In this document: positions 38,053 through 45,867 of the stretch, one piece after another
How the letters are laid out: each line of letters starts with the position of its first letter
Position numbering within the stretch: the stretch's first letter is position 1
Origin: a bacterium
Lineage (GTDB): Bacteria > Patescibacteriota > Minisyncoccia > Phycocordibacterales > JAUSHB01
Direction: 5' to 3'
Length of the DNA: 47,314 bases
Assembly: GCA_030648955.1 (NCBI GenBank)
Contig: JAUSHB010000012.1
Span: forward strand, 1 to 47,314
Position numbers and translations under genes: made by a program
The notes under the pieces: generated by a model
Seen by the model: the letters and a program-made list of their open reading frames with translations, nothing else
What the model was told of the DNA's origin: nothing
Database searches by the model: none

Positions 38053-39267
38053 ATGAAGGCGAACAAAAGAATCTATTTAGACCACGCTGCCGCGACACCG
38101 CTTGACCCGCGTGTGTTTGCGGCAATGAAGCCATTCATGACGAAAGAATTTGGAAATCCTAGCACGTTATATCGCGAGGGAGTTGTCGCAAAGAACGCGG
38201 TATTTCTTGCACGGAAAAAAATCGCGGAGATTCTTTTTGCACACCCAGACGAGATTATTTTTACCAGTAGTGGGACAGAAGGAAATAATCTTGCGATTCA
38301 GGGAATTGTTAATAGTGCACCATACCTACCGGCAGGCAGGCGAGAAAAATTGGGGGAGAAGAACCCACACATCATAACAAGTGTGATTGAACATCCATCA
38401 GTACTCGCGGGGTGTAAAGCACTTGAAGGTTGGGGAGTTGCAGTTTCGTATATCGGAGTGGACGGCAATGGAATCATCAAGCTCGACGAACTAAAGAAAG
38501 CGCTCCGAAAAGAAACAGTACTTGTTTCAATTATGTATGCAAACAATGAAATCGGTACGATAGAACCAATTCGTGAAATTGCAAAAATTATTCGTATATG
38601 GAGAAAACACAACAGTACTTCATTTCCCTATATTCATACTGATGCATGTCAGGCGGCAAACTATCTTCCTCTTCATGTTGAACGACTCGGTATTGATTTG
38701 CTTACACTCAATGGATCAAAAATATATGGACCGAAAGGAATGGGCGCATTGTTTGTACGTCGCGGTGTTCCTCTATCGCCGTTTATCTATGGCGGAGGAC
38801 AAGAGCGAGGGCTTCGACCAGGCACAGAGAACGTGGCGGGGATTGTGGGACTTGCGGAAGCACTTGGGATTGCAGAAACCATGAAAGAAAAAGAATCAAA
38901 GCGACTTACAACACTTCGCGATTATTTTATCTCGTCAATGTTTAAGAAAATTCCCGGCGTGATACTCAACGGGGATCGAATCGAGCGTTCACCCAACAAC
39001 GTAAACGTTTCCATTCCGGGGATTGAAAGCGATCACCTTATTATTGAGCTTGATGCGCATGGAATCGCCGCATCCGCTCGCAGTGCATGCAAAAGTATGG
39101 ACGAAGAAGGCTCTCATGTTATTATGGCGTTAGGACGGAACACAATTGGAACTGAAAGCGGTATTCGATTTACGCTCGGAAGAAGTACCACCAAGAAAGA
39201 TACTGATTATGCCATCGCAGTGTTATCACAATTGGTAAAGAAATTAAAAAATATTAAAAGTTTATAA
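38053..39267 (+). CDS. nifS: Cysteine desulfurase (NifS/IscS-like)
   Basis: 404 aa PLP enzyme that moves sulfur from cysteine for Fe-S clusters and tRNA thiolation. The PLP Lys223 lies in NGSKIYGPKG, His in TDACQ-type context follows HTDACQAANY, and the catalytic Cys346 is in SARSACKSM. The N-terminus MKANKRIYLDHAAATPLDPRV is typical. Oddly, residues about 91-97 (YLPAGRR) are encoded by a copy of the dispersed GCCTGCC palindrome (38325-38342), inserted in frame in a surface loop between the HAPYL-like and EHPSV motifs. The longer in-frame start at 37888 overlaps a divergent gene and is rejected. It is followed 9 nt later by the superoxide dismutase gene. Confidence 0.95.
   Translation: MKANKRIYLDHAAATPLDPRVFAAMKPFMTKEFGNPSTLYREGVVAKNAVFLARKKIAEILFAHPDEIIFTSSGTEGNNLAIQGIVNSAPYLPAGRREKLGEKNPHIITSVIEHPSVLAGCKALEGWGVAVSYIGVDGNGIIKLDELKKALRKETVLVSIMYANNEIGTIEPIREIAKIIRIWRKHNSTSFPYIHTDACQAANYLPLHVERLGIDLLTLNGSKIYGPKGMGALFVRRGVPLSPFIYGGGQERGLRPGTENVAGIVGLAEALGIAETMKEKESKRLTTLRDYFISSMFKKIPGVILNGDRIERSPNNVNVSIPGIESDHLIIELDAHGIAASARSACKSMDEEGSHVIMALGRNTIGTESGIRFTLGRSTTKKDTDYAIAVLSQLVKKLKNIKSL
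38325..38342. repeat. GCCTGCC-type palindrome inside nifS, copy 4
   Basis: CCTACCGGCAGGCAGGCG is in frame within the cysteine desulfurase gene and is read as part of YLPAGRRE. It shares its core with copies 1 and 3. Confidence 0.8.
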
Positions 39268-39276
39268 GCAAAAAAT

Positions 39277-39861
39277 ATGAATTACGAACCCAAAAAATAC
39301 GATTTATTACTGGGAATGACGGGTTTCAGCGACCAACTTCTCAAAAACCACTTTACGCTATATGAAGGATATGTAGCGAACACGAATAAAATTTCTGTAC
39401 TTCTTAAAGAAATGACAGCGGCAGGGAAGGCGGCGACTCCTGAATATGCGGAACTTAAGCGCAGGTTTGGGTGGGAGTACAATGGTATGCGTTTGCATGA
39501 ATTATATTTTGGAAACATGGCAAAGGATGCCAAGAAACTTGATCAAAATTCCCCGCTCGCAAAAAAAATAACCGAAGAGTTCGGTTCAATGGAAAACTGG
39601 GAAGCTGATTTTAAGAGTACTGGCACGATGCGTGGTATCGGCTGGGTCATACTTTCGCATGATACAACAACAGATACGCTCTTCAATGTATGGATCAACG
39701 AACACGATGTAGGTCACTTGGCTGGGGCAACACCCATTCTCGTACTTGATGTGTTTGAGCACGCCTATATGATCGACTACGGACTTAAAAAAGCAGATTA
39801 CATTACTACCTTTATGAGTGCGGTTAATTGGAGAGAAGCGGAGAAGAGATTCAAAGCATAA
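39277..39861 (+). CDS. sod: Fe/Mn superoxide dismutase
   Basis: 194 aa. The metal ligands are visible: His25 in KNHFTLYEGYV, His74 in RLHELYF, Asp158 and His162 in LDVFEHAY. It disproportionates superoxide in the cytoplasm. Length is near the family norm (about 200). It sits 9 nt behind the cysteine desulfurase, suggesting co-transcription for Fe-S protection (inference). Confidence 0.95.
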   Translation: MNYEPKKYDLLLGMTGFSDQLLKNHFTLYEGYVANTNKISVLLKEMTAAGKAATPEYAELKRRFGWEYNGMRLHELYFGNMAKDAKKLDQNSPLAKKITEEFGSMENWEADFKSTGTMRGIGWVILSHDTTTDTLFNVWINEHDVGHLAGATPILVLDVFEHAYMIDYGLKKADYITTFMSAVNWREAEKRFKA

Positions 39862-40026
39862 AATCTATTGCATACCAAAGGGTTTTCTTGTAGTATCGAA
39901 GTAATGGAATCCCGTTGGGGAATTAGATGGAAGAATTATCAATTTACAATTTTCAATCAATTACTAATGAGCTAATTTTTAAGCATTCAAACGTTAAAAA
40001 TTTACTGAGAATTAGAAATTAACCAG

Positions 40027-40941
40027 ATGGACCAACTCAATAAACATCAAATCATACTTCTCACACTTCTTATTACTTTCGTGACCTCGATCGCGACGGG
40101 AATTGTTACTGTGACCCTTCTCGAAAAAGCCCCTCCGGGGATTACTCAAACCATCAATCGTGTCGTTGAACATACCATTGAAAGGATTGTTCCGACCGAA
40201 ACAGGCAAAGCAACCGTAGTAACCGAGCGCATTATCATCAAAGAAGAGGATCTTATCGTTAAAGCGGTTGAAGAAAATTCAAAAAGTATGATTACACTCC
40301 GAGGAATAAGCGCCGAAGGAGTAGAGCAACATCTAGGGCTTGGGTTTTTTGTCTCGGCTGATGGATTGGCAGTAACAGCGAGGGGGGTTGTTGACGGAGT
40401 GTCGCCTGAAAGTTTGGCAGCTCTTTATGGCGGTAAACATTTAAGTGTCCAAATTCTTCCACAAGGGGGAGGCAGTGATTTTACTCTTTTAAAAATTTCT
40501 CCTCCGCAGAATGAAGATAAAAATGTCTCCACGACTACATCTGATACAAAAAAAGTTGCCGATAAATTTGTTTTCACATCCGTATCTCTTTCAGACTCAA
40601 ATCAAATCAAACTTGGGCAAACAGCAATATTTTTGGGTGGTATAAAAGGAACAACGGTAGTTACCGGAATTGTGTCCGATCTCATTACAGAAACAAAAAC
40701 CAATGAAACAACCAAAAAAGAAGAAACTCATTTCCGTGCAATCAAAACAAGCGCGAATCTTTCACGCAATAGTGCTGGTGCGCCTCTGATTACCATGGAA
40801 GGCTCTGTGGCAGGAATTATGATTATAGATCCGGTAACCGGTGTTGATACAGCGGCACCGATCAATGACATAAAAGAAGCTATTATTGCCATTACCCCCA
40901 AGAAAGAAGCTGATCCGTCAGTAAAGACTTCCTCAAATTAA
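40027..40941 (+). CDS. HtrA-like S1C peptidase homologue lacking the catalytic His
   Basis: 304 aa. One N-terminal membrane helix (about 10-32), a Lys/Glu-rich linker, and a trypsin-like fold from about 75 to 290. The family pattern GxGFxVSxDGLxVTNxHVV is here GLGFFVSADGLAVTARGVV, so Gly120 replaces the catalytic His. Asp151 (DFTLLKI) and Ser249 (RNSAGAPLI) remain, although GNSGGP has become RNSAGAP. No PDZ domain follows. It is probably a non-catalytic, membrane-anchored scaffold or chaperone. An 85-nt spacer precedes it, including a short upstream frame. Confidence 0.82.
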   Translation: MDQLNKHQIILLTLLITFVTSIATGIVTVTLLEKAPPGITQTINRVVEHTIERIVPTETGKATVVTERIIIKEEDLIVKAVEENSKSMITLRGISAEGVEQHLGLGFFVSADGLAVTARGVVDGVSPESLAALYGGKHLSVQILPQGGGSDFTLLKISPPQNEDKNVSTTTSDTKKVADKFVFTSVSLSDSNQIKLGQTAIFLGGIKGTTVVTGIVSDLITETKTNETTKKEETHFRAIKTSANLSRNSAGAPLITMEGSVAGIMIIDPVTGVDTAAPINDIKEAIIAITPKKEADPSVKTSSN

Positions 40942-41040
40942 AGTTGACAGAATTTTGGGAGTCTTGTACAATATTTTCATAAAATTTTTTATAATTGGCA
41001 GTAGTGAATATAGTCATTTTACATTTTGACATTTACACTT

Positions 41041-41046
41041 TAAAAT
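41041..41046 (+). promoter_or_regulatory. -10 box TAAAAT, predicted leaderless clp gene
   Basis: TAAAAT ends 6 nt before the ATG at 41053. No Shine-Dalgarno sequence intervenes. Confidence 0.55.
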
Positions 41047-41052
41047 CATCAT

Positions 41053-43725
41053 ATGCCTCCATTCAGCAATTTCACATCAAAGGCGCGAGAAGCGATTCGT
41101 AAATCACACGAGTTTGCTGTTGAGCGTGGCCAGAATCATGTAACCCCCGTGCATCTTCTTACTGCACTCATTACGCAGGAAGAAAGCATGGTGATCTCAA
41201 TCCTCGATAAGCTCGAAGTGGACACGATGCTTCTTGCGGATTCTTTAGTTGAAACCATTGAATCAGCTCCCGCACAGAGCACGCTCTCGCCGTCATATCA
41301 GATTTATCTTACGCAAGAATTCGGACAAGTGCTTGAGGGAGCGGGGAAAATTGCCGCGTATCTCAAGGATGAATTCGTTTCCACCGAACATCTCTTTATT
41401 GCTATTCTTGATGTTCCAGGGCAGGCACGTGAGGTTCTTGCGCGTTTTAGAATTGACCGTGAGAGTGTTATGCGTGTTTTACAAGAACTCAAATCAAGTA
41501 ATATTACGGACGTAAGCACGCCGAAAAAATTTCGTTATGTTTCAAAATTTACGCGCAATCTCACGAAACTCGCATCGCAAGACAAGCTCGATCCGGTCAT
41601 TGGACGCGACGATGAAATCGCTCGCATTATGCAGATCCTTTCTCGAAGGACAAAAAATAATCCAATCTTGATCGGGGAGGCAGGCGTTGGAAAAACCGCA
41701 GTTGTAGAAGGTCTTGCTATCCGCATGTCAAAGGGTGATGTGCCGGAATCTCTCAAAGATAAGGAGCTCGTTTCTCTCGACCTCGGGTCATTGATTGCGG
41801 GCACAAAATATCGCGGTGAATTTGAAGACCGATTGAAGAAGATTATGAAAGAAATAGAAAAGTCTGATGGTAAGATCATTCTTTTTATTGATGAAATTCA
41901 TACTATCGTGGGAGCTGGTGCGGCAGAAGGTTCTATGGACGCGTCAAATATGCTTAAACCTGCTCTCTCACGTGGCGAACTTCGCGCTATCGGTGCGACA
42001 ACGCTCAAAGAGTATCAACGACACATTGAGAAAGATCCAGCGCTTACACGACGTTTTCAGCCAGTGCACGTGAATGAGCCGTCAATTGAAGATGCGGTAG
42101 CTATTTTGCGCGGACTTAAAGAAAAATACGAATTATTCCATGGTGTGCGAATTACCGATGATGCTATCTTGGCGGCGGTAAACTTGAGTAGTCGTTATAT
42201 TTCCGATCGATTCTTGCCGGACAAGGCGGTGGATCTTATTGATGAAGCCGCGTCAGCGCTTCGCATCTCGCTTGAGAACAAGCCGCCAGTCTTGGAAGAT
42301 ACCTATCGCAAAATCATGCGGCTTGAAATCGAAAAAGAAGCACTCAAGAAAGAGGTGGAAAATAATGAAGGCAAAAAAGCTAGAGAACGTGTCAAGAAAA
42401 TCGATAAAGAAATCGCTGATCTGAAAGAAAAGATTCGTGAAATTGAACTTCGTTGGAAAAATGAAAAAGAAATTGTGGGTGATATCCGCTCCATTAAAAA
42501 AAGTCTCGAATCGCTCCGTCTTGAGGCGGAAGCTGCGGAAATGAAGGCGGACCTTTCGCTTGCCGCGGAAATCAGATACGGTAAAATCCCTTCACTCGAA
42601 AAAGATCTCAAGGCAAAAAGCGCACGGTTGAAGAAACTTCAGAAATCACGCCGCATTCTCAAGGAAGAAATCATGGAGCAGGATATTGCGGATATTGTTT
42701 CGCGTTGGACGGGTATTCCGGTAACAAAAATGCTTGAAGAGGAAGCCGAGAAATTGAATAAGATAGAAGCTGAACTTTCAAAACGCGTTATCGGTCAGCG
42801 AGATGCAGTGCAGAAAATCGCTGATGCGGTGAAGCGTTCGCGCGCGGGTATCGCCGACCCAAATCGCCCCATCGGTTCATTCATTTTTCTCGGACCTACG
42901 GGAGTGGGGAAGACGGAACTTTCAAAAGCGCTTGCAGAATTTATGTTCAATGATGAAAAATCACTTATCCGCATCGACATGTCCGAGTTTATGGAACGCC
43001 ATTCTGTTTCAAAACTGATTGGTTCGCCACCAGGATATGTTGGACATGAAGAAGGAAACAACATTACAGAAACGATTCGCCATCGCCCCTATTCAGTAAT
43101 TTTGTTTGACGAAATAGAAAAGGCGCATCCAGAAGTATTTAACATATTACTTCAGGTGTTTGATAATGGATATCTCACCGATTCAAAGGGACGCAAGGTG
43201 AATTTCCGAAATTCAGTTATCATTCTCACGTCAAATATTGGGGCTGAACATATCGATCGGATGAAGACGATTGGGTTTAGCAGTGACGACAGTAAGGCGG
43301 ACTATGAAGATGCAAAAACAAAGGTGATGGAAAGCTTGAAAGATTATTTCAGGCCGGAATTCTTAAACCGCTTGGACGAGATTATCATCTTCGATATTCT
43401 TTCTCCCGAAGCGATCAAAGAGATCGTGAAGATTCAAATCGGAATGACGAAAAAACGTCTTCTTGAAAAAGAGATTAAGCTCAATCTTTCTCCGGAAGTG
43501 CTCGCGTACTTGGCGAAAGAGGGGTACAACCCGCAATACGGCGCGCGTCCCTTGAAGCGAATCATTCAAAATAAAATTCTTACTCCCGTTGCGTCACTGA
43601 TGATCTCCCGCGGTGTACTTCGTGGCGGCACGGTGTCGGTTGACATGAAGGGGGAGGAACTTGCTATCTCGGTTGAGAAGGGGAAAGTGGTGGTGAAAGA
43701 GGAGAAGGAGAAGGTTATGGTGTAG
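41053..43725 (+). CDS. ClpB/ClpC-like AAA+ unfoldase
   Basis: 890 aa. A Clp N-domain (about 1-145), AAA1 (Walker [11 protein letters not shown] around 208-217, Walker [11 protein letters not shown]), a long helical middle domain (about 400-540, Lys/Glu coiled coils with [14 protein letters not shown]) and AAA2 (Walker [10 protein letters not shown], 614-622; arginine finger region [14 protein letters not shown]). The middle-domain length and its YGKIPxLE motif are those of ClpB disaggregases. AAA2 however carries an IGF motif (740-742, [10 protein letters not shown]) at the position where ClpC/ClpA/ClpX dock onto ClpP, a loop normally absent from ClpB. It may therefore unfold substrates for ClpP as well as rescue aggregates. 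Confidence 0.9.
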   Translation: MPPFSNFTSKAREAIRKSHEFAVERGQNHVTPVHLLTALITQEESMVISILDKLEVDTMLLADSLVETIESAPAQSTLSPSYQIYLTQEFGQVLEGAGKIAAYLKDEFVSTEHLFIAILDVPGQAREVLARFRIDRESVMRVLQELKSSNITDVSTPKKFRYVSKFTRNLTKLASQDKLDPVIGRDDEIARIMQILSRRTKNNPILIGEAGVGKTAVVEGLAIRMSKGDVPESLKDKELVSLDLGSLIAGTKYRGEFEDRLKKIMKEIEKSDGKIILFIDEIHTIVGAGAAEGSMDASNMLKPALSRGELRAIGATTLKEYQRHIEKDPALTRRFQPVHVNEPSIEDAVAILRGLKEKYELFHGVRITDDAILAAVNLSSRYISDRFLPDKAVDLIDEAASALRISLENKPPVLEDTYRKIMRLEIEKEALKKEVENNEGKKARERVKKIDKEIADLKEKIREIELRWKNEKEIVGDIRSIKKSLESLRLEAEAAEMKADLSLAAEIRYGKIPSLEKDLKAKSARLKKLQKSRRILKEEIMEQDIADIVSRWTGIPVTKMLEEEAEKLNKIEAELSKRVIGQRDAVQKIADAVKRSRAGIADPNRPIGSFIFLGPTGVGKTELSKALAEFMFNDEKSLIRIDMSEFMERHSVSKLIGSPPGYVGHEEGNNITETIRHRPYSVILFDEIEKAHPEVFNILLQVFDNGYLTDSKGRKVNFRNSVIILTSNIGAEHIDRMKTIGFSSDDSKADYEDAKTKVMESLKDYFRPEFLNRLDEIIIFDILSPEAIKEIVKIQIGMTKKRLLEKEIKLNLSPEVLAYLAKEGYNPQYGARPLKRIIQNKILTPVASLMISRGVLRGGTVSVDMKGEELAISVEKGKVVVKEEKEKVMV

Positions 43726-43734
43726 AAGTGTAGA

Positions 43735-43775
43735 GCCTGCCTGCGCCGGGGAGTATAACGACGCGGCAGGCAGGC
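43735..43775. repeat. GCCTGCC-type palindrome, copy 5
   Basis: GCCTGCCTGC and GCAGGCAGGC, perfectly complementary over 10 bp, flank a 21-nt loop, just after the clp gene stop. Confidence 0.8.
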
Positions 43776-43804
43776 GTAAATCGTAGAACGGGGAACGTTA
43801 AAAA

Positions 43805-43838
43805 TTAAAACACCTCAACTTTGGTTGGGGTGTTTTAA
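43805..43838 (+). terminator. Terminator of the clp gene
   Basis: TTAAAACACCTCAAC pairs with GGTTGGGGTGTTTTAA around a short loop; the T run is on the 3' arm. Confidence 0.9.
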
Positions 43839-43892
43839 TGATTGTGCGTAGCTTGAGACAAATTCGGAAGGATTTTACTTAATGAGAAAATA

Positions 43893-43935
43893 TAAAAATA
43901 GAGCCCCGAGCAGAAATAAATTCTGCAGGGGGCTC
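43893..43935 (-). terminator. Terminator of the 89-aa gene
   Basis: GAGCCCC-GAGCAGAA and TTCTGC-AGGGGGCTC pair across ATAAA. On the minus strand TATTTTTATATTTT follows. Confidence 0.85.
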
Positions 43936-43999
43936 ACGATACAGTGAACGAAGTGATTTAACTATGAATTAAGCAACCTGACGGGTGGTGGAAGATATA

Positions 44000-44269
44000 C
44001 TATGCCGCCCACTTATTGCCGTTGTTTTCGTAGAAGTCCTCCTGTCGGTTGGCCTCTTTGGTGGATATCACATAGAGGTATTGGCGGTCTCGCTCGTCGG
44101 AATCGCCCAATGTTATACCGGGATCATCGCAGAGATTCTTGACCTTGTTACGGATGGACATCAGTTTCTTTCGGTCTTCCTCCGTGGGCTGGGCGGGCGG
44201 GTTTTCCGTCAATGGAATGAGTTCCTTAGCCAACTCAGCGATACGGGGGTGCATGGTGTTCGACAGCAT
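44000..44269 (-). CDS. 89-aa soluble protein, cassette type
   Basis: 89 aa. An N-terminal Pro-rich stretch, then helical, charged sequence (PTEEDRKKLMSIRNKVKNL) and a C-terminal YLYVISTKEANRQEDFYEN. No signal peptide and no known family. Start fixed by AAAGGAGGT with 6 nt spacing. It has a near-consensus promoter and a terminator, and looks more GC-rich than its neighbours. Confidence 0.75.
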   Translation of the reverse strand: MLSNTMHPRIAELAKELIPLTENPPAQPTEEDRKKLMSIRNKVKNLCDDPGITLGDSDERDRQYLYVISTKEANRQEDFYENNGNKWAA

Positions 44270-44327
44270 TGAGTTACCTCCTTTTTTCAGATATCGTGTG
44301 AAAAATTGACTTCTATAAACTTATGCT

Positions 44328-44356
44328 ATTATACACATAATATATCTATTTGTCAA
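44328..44356 (-). promoter_or_regulatory. Consensus promoter TTGACA-N17-TATAAT
   Basis: Both hexamers exact on the minus strand (44356-44351 and 44333-44328), spaced 17 nt. A GGGGGGG run precedes the -35 box. A match of this quality is not seen in front of the core genes of this window. Confidence 0.93.
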
Positions 44357-44371
44357 CCCCCCCGTAATTAT

Positions 44372-44515
44372 TTTGTGCGCCGGGTAGGATTGGTCACGAG
44401 TTACTAAGTGTTCTCGATTGCTTTGCAATCTGCGAGCACTAAGTACTCGCGACCCCGACTCGCAGCCCCACACAAAGTGTGGGGACCCGCTGCTCCGTCT
44501 TTCGAATCCTACCCG
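44372..44515. repeat. tRNA-linked fold-back element, tRNA-Tyr copy
   Basis: The direct copy of the tRNA end is 19 of 20 (44372-44391 versus 44566-44585). TTGGTCAC (44390-44397), an imperfect 20-bp stem (CGAGTTACTAAGTG...GAGCACTAAGTACTCG), the core CGCGACCCCGACTCG (44448-44462), a CCCCACACAAAGTGTGGGG hairpin, CTCCGTCTTTC and the inverted T-arm copy TTCGAATCCTACCCG (44501-44515) follow. The two ends pair perfectly over 11 bp, and both carry the same change relative to the tRNA (GGTAGG/CCTACC in place of GGCAGG/CCTGCC). Confidence 0.88.
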
Positions 44516-44519
44516 TCTG

Positions 44520-44564
44520 CTACAAAATAAAAGTCGCCCAATGTTTTCACATCGGACTCCTTTA
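44520..44564 (-). terminator. Terminator of tRNA-Tyr
   Basis: On the minus strand AAAATAAAGGAGTC-CGATGT and ACAT...GACTTTTATTTT pair, ending in a T-rich tail, between the tRNA and its fold-back element. Confidence 0.7.
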
Positions 44565-44569
44565 TTTTG

Positions 44570-44653
44570 TGCGCCGGGCAGGATTCGAACCTGCGTAGGC
44601 ATAAAGCCGCTTGATTTACAGTCAAGTGCGATTGACCACTCCGCCACCGACGC
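44570..44653 (-). tRNA. tRNA-Tyr (GTA)
   Basis: 84 nt class II tRNA. Acceptor GCGTCGG/CCGGCGC with one G-U pair, anticodon loop CTGTAAA (GTA), long variable arm and T arm GGTTCGAATCC. CCA is not encoded (ACAAAA). Confidence 0.94.
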
Positions 44654-44710
44654 ATGGGAACGAATGTATTCTAAATCATATTGCTCTGTTTGTGAAGCTT
44701 CGTGTAGGGA

Positions 44711-44739
44711 TTGACGTATCGGCATATTATCGTTAGTAT
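44711..44739 (+). promoter_or_regulatory. Promoter TTGACG-N17-TAGTAT
   Basis: It drives the nuclease-like gene at 44785, leaving a leader of about 40 nt. Confidence 0.8.
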
Positions 44740-44784
44740 GTGCACCAGACACAAATTTCTTCCAACCTGATGAGGAGAATTTTT

Positions 44785-45195
44785 ATGGGTAACGTGAGCC
44801 TCAAGGGACTTTTTCGGAAAATAGGAAAGGAGCGTGGTAAAAGTAATGAAGATAGGTTCTTTGAAGTATTTAAAGGCTATAGAGTACCCAGTGAATTTCC
44901 CCCATGGTTTTCTGGGATACAGAAATCAACCAGGGAGCAAGATTATTTTCGTCGGATTGATGCTGTGGCTCTTACCAATGATGTTGGGAAAATTTATCTT
45001 CAAATCAAAAGCTCAAAAGGTGGTGTTAAAAAATTTGAAGAACATCAGAAAAAACATCCCAGACCCGAATGGATATTTCCTATTATCATTCGATCCACTG
45101 ATACCGATGTCGAGATTGCAAAAAATACCCGCCGTGTTCTGTCGCAAGCTCGTCAAGAAATCTTAAAACATCGAAATCGTTCCAATTACAATTAG
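44785..45195 (+). CDS. Small PD-(D/E)XK-like nuclease candidate, cassette type
   Basis: 136 aa. GAGGAG (44772-44777) with 7-nt spacing fixes the ATG at 44785 and excludes an upstream in-frame ATG at 44740. The segment IDAVALTNDVGKIYLQIKSSKGG has the spacing of a PD-(D/E)XK active site: Asp, then after a beta-turn Q-I-K, where Gln replaces Glu as in Mrr-type enzymes. A charged helical C-terminus follows. It might be a standalone nuclease, a resolvase-like enzyme or an inactivated relative. No methylase or partner is seen beside it. Confidence 0.65.
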   Translation: MGNVSLKGLFRKIGKERGKSNEDRFFEVFKGYRVPSEFPPWFSGIQKSTREQDYFRRIDAVALTNDVGKIYLQIKSSKGGVKKFEEHQKKHPRPEWIFPIIIRSTDTDVEIAKNTRRVLSQARQEILKHRNRSNYN

Positions 45196-45198
45196 TAT

Positions 45199-45236
45199 GG
45201 CGCCTTGCTCACACAGCGGGCGCTTTTATTTTTTTG
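45199..45236 (+). terminator. Terminator of the nuclease-like gene
   Basis: GGCGCC...GGGCGC stem followed by TTTTATTTTTTTG. Confidence 0.8.
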
Positions 45237-45266
45237 TATTTGGTAAACCTTGAGTTCAAGAACTAA

Positions 45267-45295
45267 TTGCAAAATTGGTGCTTCTATGTCATTAT
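45267..45295 (+). promoter_or_regulatory. Promoter TTGCAA-N17-CATTAT
   Basis: It precedes the gene at 45350. Same TTGCAA -35 as csrA and the gene at 45868. Confidence 0.65.
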
Positions 45296-45349
45296 TTTAC
45301 CCGGTAGCACCTTTCATGAAACTAAGTTAATTTTTATAAGGAGACACAC

Positions 45350-45730
45350 GTGAAAAGTTCGGCTTCGGAGGAACCCCAAGTTCATGTTCAGGAAATTCCA
45401 AAGTCAGCGCCACAAAAGGAAGGAGAGCGACTTACTAAGGATTTTCGGGCAACCATCAAGGGGAGCGGGAGTCCAGTTGACGTTGGTTGCGCTGAATTAC
45501 GTATGCCTGAGAAAGGGATCAATGGGTCAAGGGATGCGCTTTTGATCCTCAATATTGACCCCGGTGCTCCTAATATGGATATGGTTGCACAGGTGCTCAT
45601 TGAGATCGCGAAGCAGAAAATTTCTTCTCCAGATCGTCAGTGTATGGTCATAATGTATGACGGTGTGGCATCTTCGGAATTTGCCAAGCGTTACGAAAAG
45701 TTTTCGGAAGGTATTTTTCTTACTCGCTAG
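45350..45730 (+). CDS. Soluble protein of unknown function, cassette type
   Basis: 126 aa with a GTG start 7 nt after AAGGAG. The N-terminal 40 residues are polar and probably disordered; the rest alternates beta strands and helices (DALLILNIDPG, MDMVAQVLIEIAKQKI, QCMVIMYDGVASSEFAKRYEKF), a small Rossmann-like or ACT-like pattern. No family recognised. It has its own promoter and terminator. Confidence 0.7.
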   Translation: MKSSASEEPQVHVQEIPKSAPQKEGERLTKDFRATIKGSGSPVDVGCAELRMPEKGINGSRDALLILNIDPGAPNMDMVAQVLIEIAKQKISSPDRQCMVIMYDGVASSEFAKRYEKFSEGIFLTR

Positions 45731-45743
45731 GAATATATTCTTC

Positions 45744-45777
45744 AACACCTCGCGACATGTCGCGGGGTGTTTTTTCT
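45744..45777 (+). terminator. Terminator of the 126-aa gene
   Basis: AACACCTCGCGACA and TGTCGCGGGGTGTT form a near-perfect stem followed by TTTTTTC. Confidence 0.93.
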
Positions 45778-45805
45778 TGCAATTTTATTTAAAAAATGGT
45801 ATTAT
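45777..45805 (+). promoter_or_regulatory. Promoter TTGCAA-N17-TATTAT
   Basis: Hexamers at 45777-45782 and 45800-45805. It drives the 152-aa gene at 45868 and overlaps the end of the preceding terminator, so the cassettes are packed back to back. Confidence 0.8.
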
Positions 45806-45867
45806 TTACCATAGGATAAATAAGCGAGCTTATATGCCCTTAATGTACGTAAACGTGGAGGTGTGCC

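Noticed and set aside
39904-39975. 23-codon frame upstream of the HtrA-like gene with a TAGTAT box 7 nt before its ATG
   Set aside because: It fits the leaderless pattern but the peptide has no features and may be just the transcript start of the following gene. Not supported as a gene.
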